64,000 nt of DNA, taken from Neoceratodus forsteri (Eukaryota > Chordata > Ceratodontiformes > Ceratodontidae). The position numbers were made by a program, and so were the translations under genes. Shown one piece after another: positions 44,160 through 54,619 of the stretch (positions are counted from its first letter, which is position 1; the number at the start of each line of letters is the position of its first letter). Below the pieces are notes generated by a model. That model was given only the letters and a program-made list of their open reading frames with translations, did not search any database and was not told the origin of the DNA. The stretch spans positions 1,804,392,967 to 1,804,456,966 of the forward strand of contig CM057450.1 in assembly GCA_016271365.2 (NCBI GenBank), written 5' to 3'.

Positions 44160-45716
44160 AGGCGCCGGGGCAGGATGGAATACATCCGAGGGTTATGAAG
44201 GAATTGGCAGATGTGCTGGCAGCCCCACTGGCTACACTCTTTAACATCTCTCTGCAGACGGGATGGGTGCCACAGGACTGGAGGGTGGATTATGTAGTGC
44301 TTATACATACGGGGGGGGGGGTCTAGGGAGGAGATGTGGAACTATAGGCCGGTCAGTCTGACATCTGTAGTGGGCAAAGTAATGGAGGGCTTAATCAAGG
44401 AGAGGCTTGGGAGGCAGTTGGAAAGGTTAGGACACCAGGATGATAAACAGTATGGCTTTGTTCTGGGGAGATCGTGTCAGACCAACCTGGTAGAGTTTTA
44501 TGATAGGGTGACGGGGGGCCTTGGATAGACAGGCCGGTGGATGTCCTATACCTAGATTTCAGCAAGGCATTTGATTCAGTACCTCATAATGGACTGATGA
44601 CAGAGATGGGGGTGGGTGGACAGGAGCTAAACTGGGTTGAAAATTGGCTTTTGGGGTGTTTACAGAGGGCAATGGTAGGTGGGATAATATCCTCACCAGG
44701 AAGGTAATCAGTGGAGTCCCTCAAGGTTCAGTATCGGGGCCACTCTTGTTCAATGCCTACGTCTCGGATATAGGGAGGGGGGTTAGGAATAGGTTGAGTC
44801 TCTTTGTGGATGATTCAAAATTGGGAGCACTGGTGGATAGTGAGTAAGCGAGGGAGACAGTCCAGGGTGATCTGTATACCCTGGAGGGGTGGTCAAGATG
44901 GTGGGGACTGAAATGTAATGCCGGGAAATGTAAGGTATTTCATTTGGGGGTAAATAAATTGGGCCATGTATACACCCTGGGTGGATAACACTGCAAGCAA
45001 CATTGGGAGAAAGGGATTTAGGGGAGGTGGTAGATGTTAAAATGAATAACTCTGAAAATTGTAGAAAAATTGCAGCCAAGACAAACAGGATATTGGGTTG
45101 CATAGCCAGGGGAATTACGTCCAGAAGCAGGGAAGTGATCCTCCCTCTCTATAATACCTTGGTCAGGCCTCCGCTTGAGTACTGTGTACAGTTCTGGAGA
45201 CCTCATCTGAAGAAGGACATAGCGCTGCTGGAGAGGGTCCAGAGGAGATCGACCAGGATGATTCAGGGCATGGAGGGGAGGCCTTATGAGGAGAGAGTGG
45301 AAGAGCTTGGGCTTTACTCACTGGAGGAGAGGAGGGATAGGGGAGACATGATAGAGGTTTTCAAGTATGTAAAGGGAATAATTAGGAGTGGAACCAGGGA
45401 ATTGTTTAGGCTGAAGAAGAGGGGAGTGACCAGGGGCCATGGGTGGAAGGTGGAGGGGGGAAATTACAGAGGGGAATGTAGGAGGCATTTTTTCACTGAG
45501 AGGGTGGTGGAGCTGTGGAATGCACTTCCTGGGAGGCTGCTGGAGGAGGGCACAGTGGAGGGCTTCAAGAAGGGTTGGGGAGATAGGTTCAAGGGGAAAC
45601 TGAATCTAGAGAAGACATTCTTGGGTTCTGGGGGGTTGGTGAGGCGGGCAGCCATTAGGTTGCCAGCTTTCGAGCAGACAAGACAGACCATTTGGCCTAT
45701 TCTGCTGGCTTTTTAG
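44160..45716 (+). pseudogene. CR1 RT and C-terminal domain, element F
   Basis: RT pieces: APGQDGIHPRVMKEL, NYRPVSLTSVVGKVMEGLIK, QYGFVLGRSCQTNLVEFYD, YLDFSKAFDSVPH, ISGVPQGSVSGPLLFNAY and SLFVDDSKLGALV (Ala of the box is Val). The 237-codon frame at 45003-45716 carries the C-terminal [52 protein letters not shown] and ERVVELWNALPG. The C-terminal part is intact; upstream has several breaks, one at a poly-G run near 44310-44320. Confidence 0.9.
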
Positions 45717-45768
45717 TATGTTAGTATGTTAGAATTACTGCAGAAATAACCATCCACCGCTACAGTAG

Positions 45769-45822
45769 TTCTGCGGCAAATGGGAATCCTGCCACAGAAC
45801 TTTGCTCCAAAGTGCCGCAGAA
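45769..45822. repeat. 10-bp inverted repeat at DIRS 5' side
   Basis: ttctgcggca (45769-45778) and tgccgcagaa (45813-45822) are perfect reverse complements, 34 bases apart, just after the CR1 element F tail. They may be part of the DIRS 5' region or a small insertion. Confidence 0.6.
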
Positions 45823-46415
45823 AAATCGGGGCCTTGCTGATAGGTCTAAGAGACCTCAACAACTCATCTCTCTCTTCCTCCAGATAAGGAGTTGAGGAAA
45901 CGGGACCTGATGGGCAAGAGGACCTCTGCCTCTGCTACACTGGGCCACAGAATAGCAAATTACCAGATCCATATGGTCATATTCCAGAACACTCTCTGAA
46001 AACATAGAAACATAGAATTTGACGGCAGATAAGGACCGCTTGGCCCACCTAGTCTGCCCATTTTTCTACCTAACAGATAAGCTGCAGATCCTAGTTAACC
46101 AACAGCTTACTTCCTCCTACCCCCCCACTAGGACTGCCTTATGTCTGTCCCATGCATTCTTGAATTCCCCCACTGTTCTTGACTCCACGACCTCCTCAGG
46201 GAGGCTGTTCCATGCATCCAAACCCTCTCCGTGAAAAAATACTTCCTCACATTACCTCTGAGCCGACCCCCTCTATCTTCAAATTGTGGTCCCTTGTTCT
46301 TGCACATCTCTTTTTCTGAAAGATGCTACCCTCTTGGACTTTGTTGATTCCCGTGAGGTACTTGAAAGTTTTTGTCATGTCCCCTCTCTCCCTTCTTTCC
46401 TCAAGGGTATACATA

Positions 46416-48004
46416 CAGTGGCGTGAAAAAGTATTTGCCCCCTTCCTGATTTTCTCTATTATTGCATATTTGTCACACTGGATGTTTTCAGGTCTTTAGA
46501 GAAAATGTAATATTAGATAAAGGGAACCTGAGTGAACAAATGACACTTGTTTTTTTTTTAATTTCACTTATGTAATGAAAAAAAGTTAACCAACACCAAC
46601 TGGCACTGTGTGAAAAAGTAATTGCCCCCTTACACTTAATAACTGGTTACGCCACATTTAGCTGCAATGACTGCAACCAAACACTTCCTATAATTCAATA
46701 TCAGTCTTTCACATCGCTGTGGAGGAATTTTAACCCACTCTTCCTCGCAGAACTGCTTTAATTCAGTAACATTTGGTAGGTTTTCGAGCATGAACTGCTC
46801 GTTTCAGGTCCTGCCACAGCATCTCTATTGGGTTTAAGTCTGGACTTTGACTAGGCCACTCCAAAACTTTAATTTTACTTCTTTTTAGCCATTCTGATGT
46901 GGACTTGCTTTTGTGTTTTGGATCATTGTCTTGCTGCATGACCTAACTACGCTTCAGCTTCAGCTGACGGAAGGATGACCGACATTCTCCTTAAGAATTT
47001 TCTGGTACAGAGCAGAATTCATGGTTCCTTTAATTATGGCAAGTCATCCAGGTCCTTTGGCAAAGCATCCCCACACATCACACTACCACCACCATGTTTG
47101 ACTGTTGGTATGGTGTTCTTACTGTGGAATGCTGTGTTTGCTTTTACGCGGAGACATTATGGGATCCATGTCGCTCCAAAGTTCCACTTTGGACTCATCT
47201 GTCCATAGAACATTGTCCCAAAAGGCTTGTGGATCATCCAGGTGCTTCTTGGCAAATGAGAGACGAGCATTTATGTTCTTCTTGGTTAGCAGTGGTTTCC
47301 GCCTTGCTACTCTCACATGAAGCCCATTTTGCCCAGTCTCTTTCTGATTGTGAAGTCATGAACACTGACCTTAGCTGAGTCAAGAGAAGCCTGCAGTTCT
47401 TTGGATGTTGTTTTAGGATCCTTTGAGACTTCCTGGGTGATTTCCTGCCTTGGAGTAATTTTGGCAGGCAGCCCACCCTGGGAAGATTCACTACTGTTCC
47501 AAGTGTTCTATTTGAGATTATGGCTCTCATTGTGGTTCGATGGAGTCCCAGAGCCTTAGAAATAGCTTTGTAACCTTTTCCAGACTGATAGAGGCAACAA
47601 ATTTTTTCTGATCTTTTCAGGAACTTCCTTGATCATGGCATAATGTGCTTGTTGAATCTTTGTGCTGGCAATGTGACTCTGATGGTAAGGGCAAAATAAG
47701 TGAGGTTTATATTGAGCAGGGCTAGCTGTAATCAAGCCTGACTGTGTTCAATCAGCTGACTCTAATTATCCCTTTAATTGGGTTGATTTAACTAGGGGGC
47801 AATTACTTTTCACACAGTGCCAGTTGGTGTTGGTTAACTTTTTCATTAAATAAATGAAATAAGTAAAAAAAAAAGTGTTATTTGTTCACTCAGGTTCCTT
47901 TATCTAATATTATATTTTGTCTAAAGACCTGAAAACATCCAGTGTGACAAATATGCAATAATAGAGAAAATCAGGAAGGGGGCAAATACTTTTTCACGCC
48001 ACTG
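46416..48004 (-). mobile_element. Tc1/mariner transposon
   Basis: A 1589-bp element flanked by TA (46414-46415 and 48005-48006) with long terminal inverted repeats beginning CAGTGGCGTGAAAAAGTATT. The repeats extend about 130 bp or more on each side (for example ttgttcactcaggttcctttatctaat near the right end and its complement near the left). It sits inside CR1 G and its removal rejoins the CR1. This terminal sequence type is widespread in fish, amphibian and lamprey Tc1 elements. Confidence 0.95.
46620..47650 (-). pseudogene. Tc1 transposase, inactivated
   Basis: Reading the minus strand with frame changes gives SKDPKTTSKELQASL (about 47400, helix-turn-helix domain) and RLSFAKKHLDDPQAFWDNVL, WTDESKVELWSD (47240-47170; D of the first DDE block). 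A degraded relative of the NDPKHKS and [12 protein letters not shown] blocks follows near 46900-46840. In-frame stops are frequent. It cuts and pastes DNA at TA sites when intact; this copy cannot. Confidence 0.88.
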
Positions 48005-48325
48005 TATTAAGCTCCTTTAGTCTTTCTTTGTATGTCTTCTGGTGCAGACCCTGCACCATTTTGGTTGCCCTCCTCTGGACAGCCTCCACTCTGTCTATGT
48101 CTTTGCAGAGATGGGGTCTCCAGAACTGCACACAGTACTCCAGGTGGGGTCTCACCAACTGTCTGTACAGAGGGATAACAACTTCCTGTTTTCACCGCTG
48201 ATGCCTCTTCCTATGCATCCCAGTATCCCCAGCCTTCCTTACTGCCTTCTCACATTGTTTGCCCACCTTTAGGTCATCTGATATAATTACCCCAGGCCCT
48301 TTCCATTTTTACTGTTGTCAGTATC

Positions 48326-49709
48326 TCACCCCCATTGTGTACTCTTCCCTGGGTTTTTGTTTCCCAGGTGCATTACCTTGCACTTCTTTGCACTGAATCT
48401 GAGCTGCCATACATTTGACCATTCCTCCAACCTTGCCAAGTCCCTTCTCATCCTTTCCACTCCATCTTGTGTATCAACCCTGTTGCAGATCTTTGTGTCG
48501 TCTGCAAAGAGACATACTTTTCCTTCCAGTTCCTCTGCAATGTCACTTGTAAAGACATTAAAAAGGATCGGTCCCAGTACTGAACCCTGCAGTACCCCGC
48601 TAGTTACCCCTCCTTTCTTCACTGTGGACTCCATTTACTACTACCCTTTGCGTCCTGTTGTCTAGCCAATTTTTTATCTAGGCTACCACCTTGGGACCCA
48701 CTCCAAGGCTAGCTAACTTGTGTATTAATCTTTTGTGTGTGGGACTGTATCAAATGCCTTGCTAAAATCTAGGTAGGCCATGTCCACAGCCCCTCCCTGG
48801 TTTACTACTTTGGTCACCCAGTCAAAGAAATCTATTAGATTCATCTGACACGACCTTCCCATCGTGAATCCATGCTGCCTTGGGTCCTGTGCCCCACTGG
48901 CCTCTAGGTACTCAACAGTTCTTTCCTTCAGAAGTGATTCCATCATTTTCCCTACCTCTGAGGTCAAACTAACTGGTCTGTAGTTTCCTGCCTCTGTCCT
49001 GCTCCCACTTTTGTGAAGAGGAATCACATCCGCCCCTCCTCCAGTGCTCAGGTACCACCCCATCCTCCCATGATTTGTTAAAGAGAGTAGTCAGCGGTGT
49101 CACTAGTTCTACCCTTAGTTCTTTTAGAATTCTTGGGTGAATCCCATCAGGCCCCATTGCTTTGTCCACCTTCAATTTTATTAGTTCTTTCAGAACCCTT
49201 TCTTCTGTAAATGGACTGGTATTGACCCCCGTCTTCGGAGTGTTTCTCTTGTTTGGTTTAGGTACCTCCCCCTAGTCTTCCTTTGTGAATACTGAGCAGA
49301 AATATTCGTTCAGTATCCCTGCTTTTTCACTGTCACCCTCTACCCACATTCCCTCCCCTTTATTAAGCCTCAGTATCCCTCCTTTGGTCTTTCTTCGCTC
49401 CCTAATGTACCCATAAAAGGTCTTATTCCCCTTCTTAACAGAGTTGGCTATCCTTTCCTCGGTTTGGGCCTTTGCTATTCTGACTGCCTGCCCAGCCTCT
49501 TTCTGCTTTAACTGATAAAGTTCTCTGTCCTGCTCCTTCTGTGTTTCCTTATATTTCCTGAATGCTATCCTTTTCTCCTTAACCTTCCCTGCCACCTCTT
49601 TTGAGAACCATAGCGTTTTTTTCCTTTGTTGTGTTTTGTTGATTTGCGGAAGAAGGCCAAAGCTGCTGCTCAGGCCCTTCCAGAGGGCCCCTGGAAACAG
49701 GAGATGCAT
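48326..49709 (-). pseudogene. CR1 linker and reverse transcriptase, element G
   Basis: The linker KTLWFSKEVAGKVKEKRIAF and QTEERIANSVKKGNKTFYGY (49640-49272) leads into the RT: MKVDKAMGPDGIHPRILKEL, NYRPVSLTSEVGKMMESLLK, QHGFTMGRSCQMNLIDFFDW, MAYLDFSKAFDTVPH, SGVLQGSVLGPILF and VCLFADDTKICNRVDT. The FADD box is intact. There are few frameshifts (about 49020, 48730, 48660). Bases after 49640 in the first frame belong to DIRS. Confidence 0.9.
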
Positions 49710-50055
49710 GAGGCCCTCCAGAGTGGGGCTGATGTAGGTAAGAACCTCTTGAGGTCTACCTATGATGTCTCAGATGCCTCGGCCAGAGCAGCTATGTCTG
49801 GCATCTGCCTCAGATGACATTCTTGGCTCAGAGTATCAGGATTTGCTAGTGATGTCCAGCAGTCCATCCTGAATGTCCGCTTCAGAGGTTATAAACTGTT
49901 TGGAGCGTATGTGCAGGACATACTATCTGACCTAGAGGCCCCACTTACTTTACCACACCCAGCCAAAAAATGGTCAGAGGGCACCCTTTTGTTGTGCCAC
50001 CCACAGACCCAAGTCAGGACCCCGACAGCAGGGTAAGTGCAGAATAGGTTCAGCC
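49640..50055 (+). pseudogene. DIRS gag-like protein, C-terminal part
   Basis: Readable pieces are ADVGKNLLRSTYDVSDASAR, AAMSGICLR, HSWLRVSGF and DVQQSILNV, a pattern (DAADTAAR, ISIRRHAWLR) I associate with the ORF1 of vertebrate DIRS elements. An upstream piece before the CR1 (about 45890-46000) reads KRDLMGKRTSASATLGHRIA. The protein is split by CR1 G and by at least one frameshift near 49817. Confidence 0.65.
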
Positions 50056-50820
50056 TTGCCTGCTCCTACCTCCACAACAGGAGAAGCCCCTAGATGTGGA
50101 GGTGTGGCCGCAGCCACTGGTTCTGCTTTGGCATACTCCTTGCTAGACCCCCGCCCTCCAGTACTCCAGAATTTTGTGGTAGGGGATCGCTTCTCCATCC
50201 ACCTGGAGAGGTGGAGGGAGATCATATCAGATACTTGGGTCCTGCAGCTCATAGAACAAGGCCACACTTTAGAGCTTCTGGAGTTGCCTCCAAACCTCCC
50301 TCCATTCATTCCAGCTAACCCTCTAGCCCACATACCAGTGCTACTGGAGAAAGTTTGCACACAGCTGCAGAAGAGGGATATAGAGCCAGTTCCCAGGGAT
50401 CAGCGGAACAGAGGGTTCTATTCCCACTTCTTTCTAGTCCCCAAATCCATAGGGGATTTAAGGCCCATCCTGGACCTAAGAAATCTGAACTTCTGTATTC
50501 GGTACAAGAAGTTCAGGATGGTTACCCTGCAAGGCCTGCTGCCCCTACTGCGAAAGGGAGACTGGATATGCTCCCTAGACATGCAGGATGCATACCTGCA
50601 CATCAAGGTTTGCACTTCCCACAGGAAGCACCTCAGGTTCCTGTTTCAGGGGGGAGCACTACTAGTTCAGGGTATTGCCTTTTGGCTTGTCATCTGTACC
50701 ACGGGTGTTTATCAAATGCTTGGTGATGGTGGCAGCAGCCCTCAGGAGGGAGGGACTGTACGTCTTCCCCTATCTGAATGACTGGTTGCTCAAAGCTCAG
50801 TCCTAGGAGTAACTGTCTCA
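50056..50820 (+). pseudogene. DIRS reverse transcriptase
   Basis: A 241-codon frame includes GFYSHFFLVPKSIGDLRPIL, DLRNLNFCIRYKKFRMVTLQ and WICSLDMQDAYLHIKV, RT blocks with the first catalytic Asp. The catalytic box at about 50770-50790 reads FPYLNDWLLKAQ: the first Asp of YLDD is Asn. The RFLFQG-LPFGL block is disrupted (RFLFQGGALLVQGIAF). The substitution alone should inactivate it. Confidence 0.9.
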
Positions 50821-51239
50821 CACCCTAGAGCATAGCAGACAGCTGTTCATGCCCTGGGGATCACAGTCAGTCTGCCCAAGTCAATCTTGACCCTTTGCCA
50901 GCACCTCCAGTACATTGGAGCTGTACTGGACACTGCCCAGGGAGCGACCTTTCTGCCCCAGGACAGGGCAGAACACCTGATTGCACAGGTCCAGCTCCTT
51001 TACAGCAACCCGTATGTCACAGCCAGGACATTTCTGTGGCTACTGGGCCTCATGGTGGCAGCCATTGTCATGTTCCCCTGGCAAGGCTGTACATGCTGAT
51101 TTCCCCCCCCCCAGTGGACATCGAGTCTGATTGGGATCGGTGCACTGATGATCTAGAACAGAGGGTTCTAGTAACTTCACCAGTAAAGAAGGTACATCAG
51201 TGGTGGATGGAACTCGGCAATTTGTGCAAAGGGGTTCCT

Positions 51240-51840
51240 TTCCTGATCTTTTCCCCTCGTCAGATCCTCACCACGGATGCTTCGAGATTGGGCTGGGGGG
51301 TGCATCTGGGGCCTCACCAGACCCAAGGTACATGGACTGCAGTGAAGAGTTCTCACCCCATAAATGTCCTGGAAATGAGGGACGCTCTGTATGGTCTGCA
51401 AGCTTTCCATAATTACGTATCTCTGGGGCCTCTGCTGGTGTAGATAGACAACATCAGTGTAGTGCACTACATAAAAAAAGTAAGGGGGGAACTCATTCAT
51501 ACACCCTGCGCAGAGAAGCAATGAGGGTTTGGTACTGGGCTCTAGAACACAGTCAAGAACTGTCAGAAGTCCATGTTCCTGGCGCTCAAAACATCTTGGC
51601 AGACAGACTAAGCCAGTCACAGTCCGGAATGCACAAGTGGGAGCTGCTGACCTCGTTAGTGGAAGACCTGTTAGACAGGTGGGGTTGTCCAGAGTTGGAC
51701 CTTTTTGCGTCCCCATGCAACGCAAAACTGCCACGTTTCTGCTCGCTCGCTTCAGGGCCTGGAGTTTTCTGGCAAGGCGCATTGTCCCTCTGTTGGAAAG
51801 GGAGGTTCCTCTACACCTTCCTTCCCTCCTTCCCCTCTAA
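51240..51840 (+). pseudogene. DIRS RNase H and tail
   Basis: LTTDASRLGWGVHLGP carries the first RNase H Asp, followed by INVLEMRDALYGLQAF with the Glu of the active site. The next frame (51521-52087) reads VHVPGAQNILADRLSQ, typical of the RNase H end. LDLFASPCNAKLPRFCS and a WFP-like block follow toward 52060. No Dam-type methylase motif was recognised here. Confidence 0.85.
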
Positions 51841-52099
51841 TTCAGAGAGTACTGATCAAGCTTCAGATGGGAGGAGCGAGTCTGATAATTGTCTGTCCCT
51901 TCCGGCATCCTCAGATCTGTTTCCCCTTACTGCAGCAGTTGGCGGTGGAACCTCCAGTTCCTCTGCTCTTGTGCAAAGGTCTGCTGTCACAGGAGCAAGG
52001 CACCCAGGTCCATCCAGATCTCAAGTCACTTCATCTTCATGCCTGGCTTCTGAAGGCATAGCTATGGCTACATTTGGGGTATCCTAAAAGATCACTGAT

Positions 52100-53169
52100 G
52101 TCCTGGTAGCTGCAGGAAGCCCTCCACCAGGGCCACTTATTCCATGAAATGGAAGCGCTTTGCTCTGTGTGCTGTTTCCCATCACTTGCATCCTTTCACT
52201 TGCCTAGTGAATCAGATTCTGAAGTACTTGCTGTCCCTCTCAGACACTGGACTGCAATACTCTTCTATTGAAATGCATCTGGCTGCAATTTCAGCATTCC
52301 ATGTGCCCATTGGTGGCCGTACGGTGGCACAACTGGAGGTGTCCTGTACCTTCTTGAGCGGTATTCTTCATTTGAAGCCTCCCATCCGTAATCCAGTCCC
52401 ACCTTGGGACTTAAATTTTGTGCTAGAGAAACTTACTTTGGCTCCTTTTGAGCCGGCCTCAACATGAGAGCTACACTTTCTGTCGTGGAAAGTGTTATTT
52501 TTAGTTGCTGTTACCGCTGCTCGAAGGATTTCTGAGCTTCAGGCTCTGATGTGTGAGCCTCCTTATTTGTTTTTCCACAAAGACTGGGTGTCTTTGCATA
52601 CTAGCTATAAGTTCTTGCCGAAGGTGGTGTCTGAGTTTACCCTGAATCAAACCATCCACCTGCCTGTTTATTTTCTGGAGCATGCCAATCCAGGGAAGCA
52701 TTGTTCCTTACCTTAGATGTACATAGAATACTCAGATATTATGTTCACTGTACAAGGTACTGTAGAAAGTTCTCGCAGCTGTTTCTTTCCTTCACCCCTG
52801 GGAAAGAGGGTATACCAGTTTCTAAACAGTGCTTGGCCAAATGGTTGGCCAACCGTACTACTTTTTAGTTTAGAATGTACGGTAATGAACTACCTGGGGT
52901 TGTTCGTGGTCATTCAGTCAGAGGCACGGCCACTTCTGTTGCCTGTTTCAGGAATGCGTCAGCTGCTGAAATCTGTGTTGGTGCAACTTGGAGTACTGTC
53001 CACACTTTCACTAAACACTACAATCTCGACATTGCCTCTAGGAGAAGGACAGGCTTCGGCCTGGCTGTACTTCAGGGCCTTATTTCTTAGGCCCATAGCC
53101 TCCAGCTACCCAGACTGTCTCTTTCTGTCAGTTCTGCTTGGGACTCGTTCCGTAGGTGCGGCCTGGTGA
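52100..53169 (+). pseudogene. DIRS tyrosine recombinase
   Basis: N-terminal core-binding part: MKWKRFALCAVSHHL, QILKYLLSLSDTGLQYSSIE, MHLAAISAFHVPIGG, PVPPWDLNFVLEKLT. Catalytic part: LVAVTAARRISELQAL with the first catalytic Arg, then in the frame at 52875-53090 GHSVRGTATSVACF (HxxR) and ATWSTVHTFTKHY ending in the Tyr nucleophile at 53019-53021. All catalytic residues seem present but the frame changes at least three times. This enzyme inserts the circular DNA intermediate. Confidence 0.9.
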
Positions 53170-53191
53170 AAGAGATATCCTCGAAGAAGAT

Positions 53192-53972
53192 AGTACAGTT
53201 ATGTAAGAACTTAATGTAACAGTAGATCTTCAAGAGAATCTCTTTCATCTGGCCATGCTGTCCCACTCTCTGTTCCCCTTGGCCTCAGGGCTTCTTAGTT
53301 CCTGTCTCCCTCTCCAGGATGGTCTACCTTTTATTTTCATCTTGCCTAGTGGCAGGAACCTGTAGCTCTCCTTTGGCTCCCCAGGAGGAAATCCTTTGTG
53401 TATTGTCTGTGGCGGAGGAATTGAGGGTGCGAGGCAGCCCACGTTTATATGGTGAGGATGTCAACGTATGACGTTGTCATGGGTGTCCCCTAGTAGGGTT
53501 ACCACCTGTCCTGATTTTCACAGGACAGTCCTGATTTGGGCAGCTGTGTCCTGCAAAAAAACACGAAAAATACTACATGTCCTGACTTTATAGCAGGAAA
53601 AATATTTTCTAACTTTCCCCTCAATGTTGCAGAAAACTATAATGCCTTAATTAAAATGCCCTAAAATGATAAGAAACAATAGAAGCAACTAAGAAACTAC
53701 AATACTTAGCCCTAATTCTGATTATATAGAGAAAACAAGTCTGTTGCATTGGTCGAGGTTTTGTAACATCCTGCAAAAAATCATGCTTCAGTAAGAAATG
53801 TCCCACTTTGGGCTTCTTAAAAAGTGGTAACCCTATCCCCTAGAAGACTGCTAGCAAAGAAAAAAGTTTCTGCGTGGTCCTAATCCCTGGCGGCTATAGT
53901 TTCGTAGGTGTGGCCTGATGAGAGATTTTCTCAAAGGTCTACTGTTACGGTAAGTTTTTACATAACTATACT
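53192..53972. repeat. DIRS internal complementary region and right terminus
   Basis: agtacagttatgtaagaact at 53192 and its inverted partner ending aactatact at 53972 enclose the 3' region. The arms are about 39 bases with several mismatches. The spacer holds a MITE. The arrangement mirrors 21375-21784 of the minus-strand copy, which supports a common family. Confidence 0.8.
53494..53835. mobile_element. MITE with perfect 12-bp TIRs and 8-bp TSD
   Basis: The termini tagggttaccac (53494-53505) and gtggtaaccc ta (53824-53835) are perfect inverted repeats. The 8-mer tcccctag flanks both sides (53486-53493 and 53836-53843). The 342-bp interior is AT-rich and non-coding, with subterminal repeats of cctgattttcac/aggacagtcctgatttgg. 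An 8-bp duplication fits hAT. It lies in the 3' spacer of the DIRS element. Confidence 0.93.
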
Positions 53973-54139
53973 TTATTGCCTCATGGATAGAGGCTTCACC
54001 GAGGAAGGAGTACCAGCTATGCTGCCTTCTCAGGCACTATAGCAATAAAACTATTAATTAACTCACCAGTTTGGTGTATGCACAGTTTTACTTGTTTGTT
54101 TTTTTAGTATCCCTTAGAGCATAAGGCCCCAAACCCTTC
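53973..54139. other. Short spacer between DIRS and L1
   Basis: No feature recognised. An AATAAA-like aataaaac lies at about 54044, with no tail. Confidence 0.4.
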
Positions 54140-54427
54140 CTTTGTCCAAGAGGCTACTATCCCCCCCGCACAGGTATCCCTACACAATGTCTGATAGTTG
54201 CTTCCACATTGGGTCTGGTACTCTTACGGATAGGTATCTTGACAGTTATAAAATCTTTGGGAGAACCATCATTTGCAGTGCTTGTACCTTGTCCATTTGG
54301 TGAGATTTAGGTGCTTCCATCTGTTGAGCTCCTCGTTTAGGGTCTTTATTAGGAGTTCTAGGTTATTTGTGGGCCATTTTATCCACTCCAGGGAGATGAG
54401 GATCTTCAAATAACTTACATATCTCTG

Positions 54428-54619
54428 CAGGGTTTTAAATAAATGTTTAGAAGTTTTTTTCTTGGGACAATGCTAACTGTACAGAAAGTATTTATGTAGG
54501 TTTTCTAGAAGTGTTATATTTGTTAAACACAGTGAGGCAAGTGCTATGCATTTTCACAGTGTTTTTAGCACTTTTATGAGCAAAACGCTAATCAGTTTTT
54601 GGAGTTAAATAAAACGCTG
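54428..54619. mobile_element. hAT-like MITE, copy 2
   Basis: A 192-bp element starting cagggttttaaataa and ending ttaaataaaacgctg. Its whole length is the reverse complement of 4345-4535, including gcaaaacgctaatcagt and tgctaactgtacagaaagta, with scattered differences. It interrupts L1 coding between the region after FADD and the thumb. The flanking octamers tatctctg and ctctgtgc do not match exactly. Confidence 0.78.

Larger units (their letters stand above)
41690..45729 (+). mobile_element. Near-complete CR1 LINE, element F
   Basis: This is the only CR1 here with ORF1. Order: ORF1 (41776-42593), endonuclease (42740-43440), linker (43440-44160), RT (44160-44860), C-terminal domain (45003-45716) and a gttagtat tail at 45714-45729. 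The tail marks the same subfamily as element E. Length of about 4 kb fits a CR1 lacking only part of its 5' UTR. Many frameshifts inactivate it. To its right begins a DIRS-like element. Confidence 0.9.
46002..49640 (-). mobile_element. CR1 LINE, element G, inside DIRS and split by Tc1
   Basis: The minus-strand CR1 3' end is at 46002 (tail catagaaacatag). It is interrupted at 46416-48004 by Tc1 and resumes at 48007 with the same codon context (LKELNMYTLEE region). It continues through RT to the linker and is truncated near 49640. The subfamily is that of A-D. DIRS gag-like sequence lies on both sides, so CR1 inserted into DIRS and Tc1 into CR1. Confidence 0.92.
45730..53972 (+). mobile_element. 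DIRS-like retroelement, plus strand
   Basis: Order: gag-like remnant (45890-46000, then 49640-50055 across the CR1), RT (50056-50820), RNase H (51260-51840), tyrosine recombinase (52100-53169), internal complementary region (53192-53230), spacer with a MITE, and the right terminal repeat (53933-53972, complement of the 53192 word). No left terminal repeat was found; the 5' side ends against CR1 element F. Insertions are CR1 G with Tc1 (46002-49640) and the MITE (53494-53835). Confidence 0.88.
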
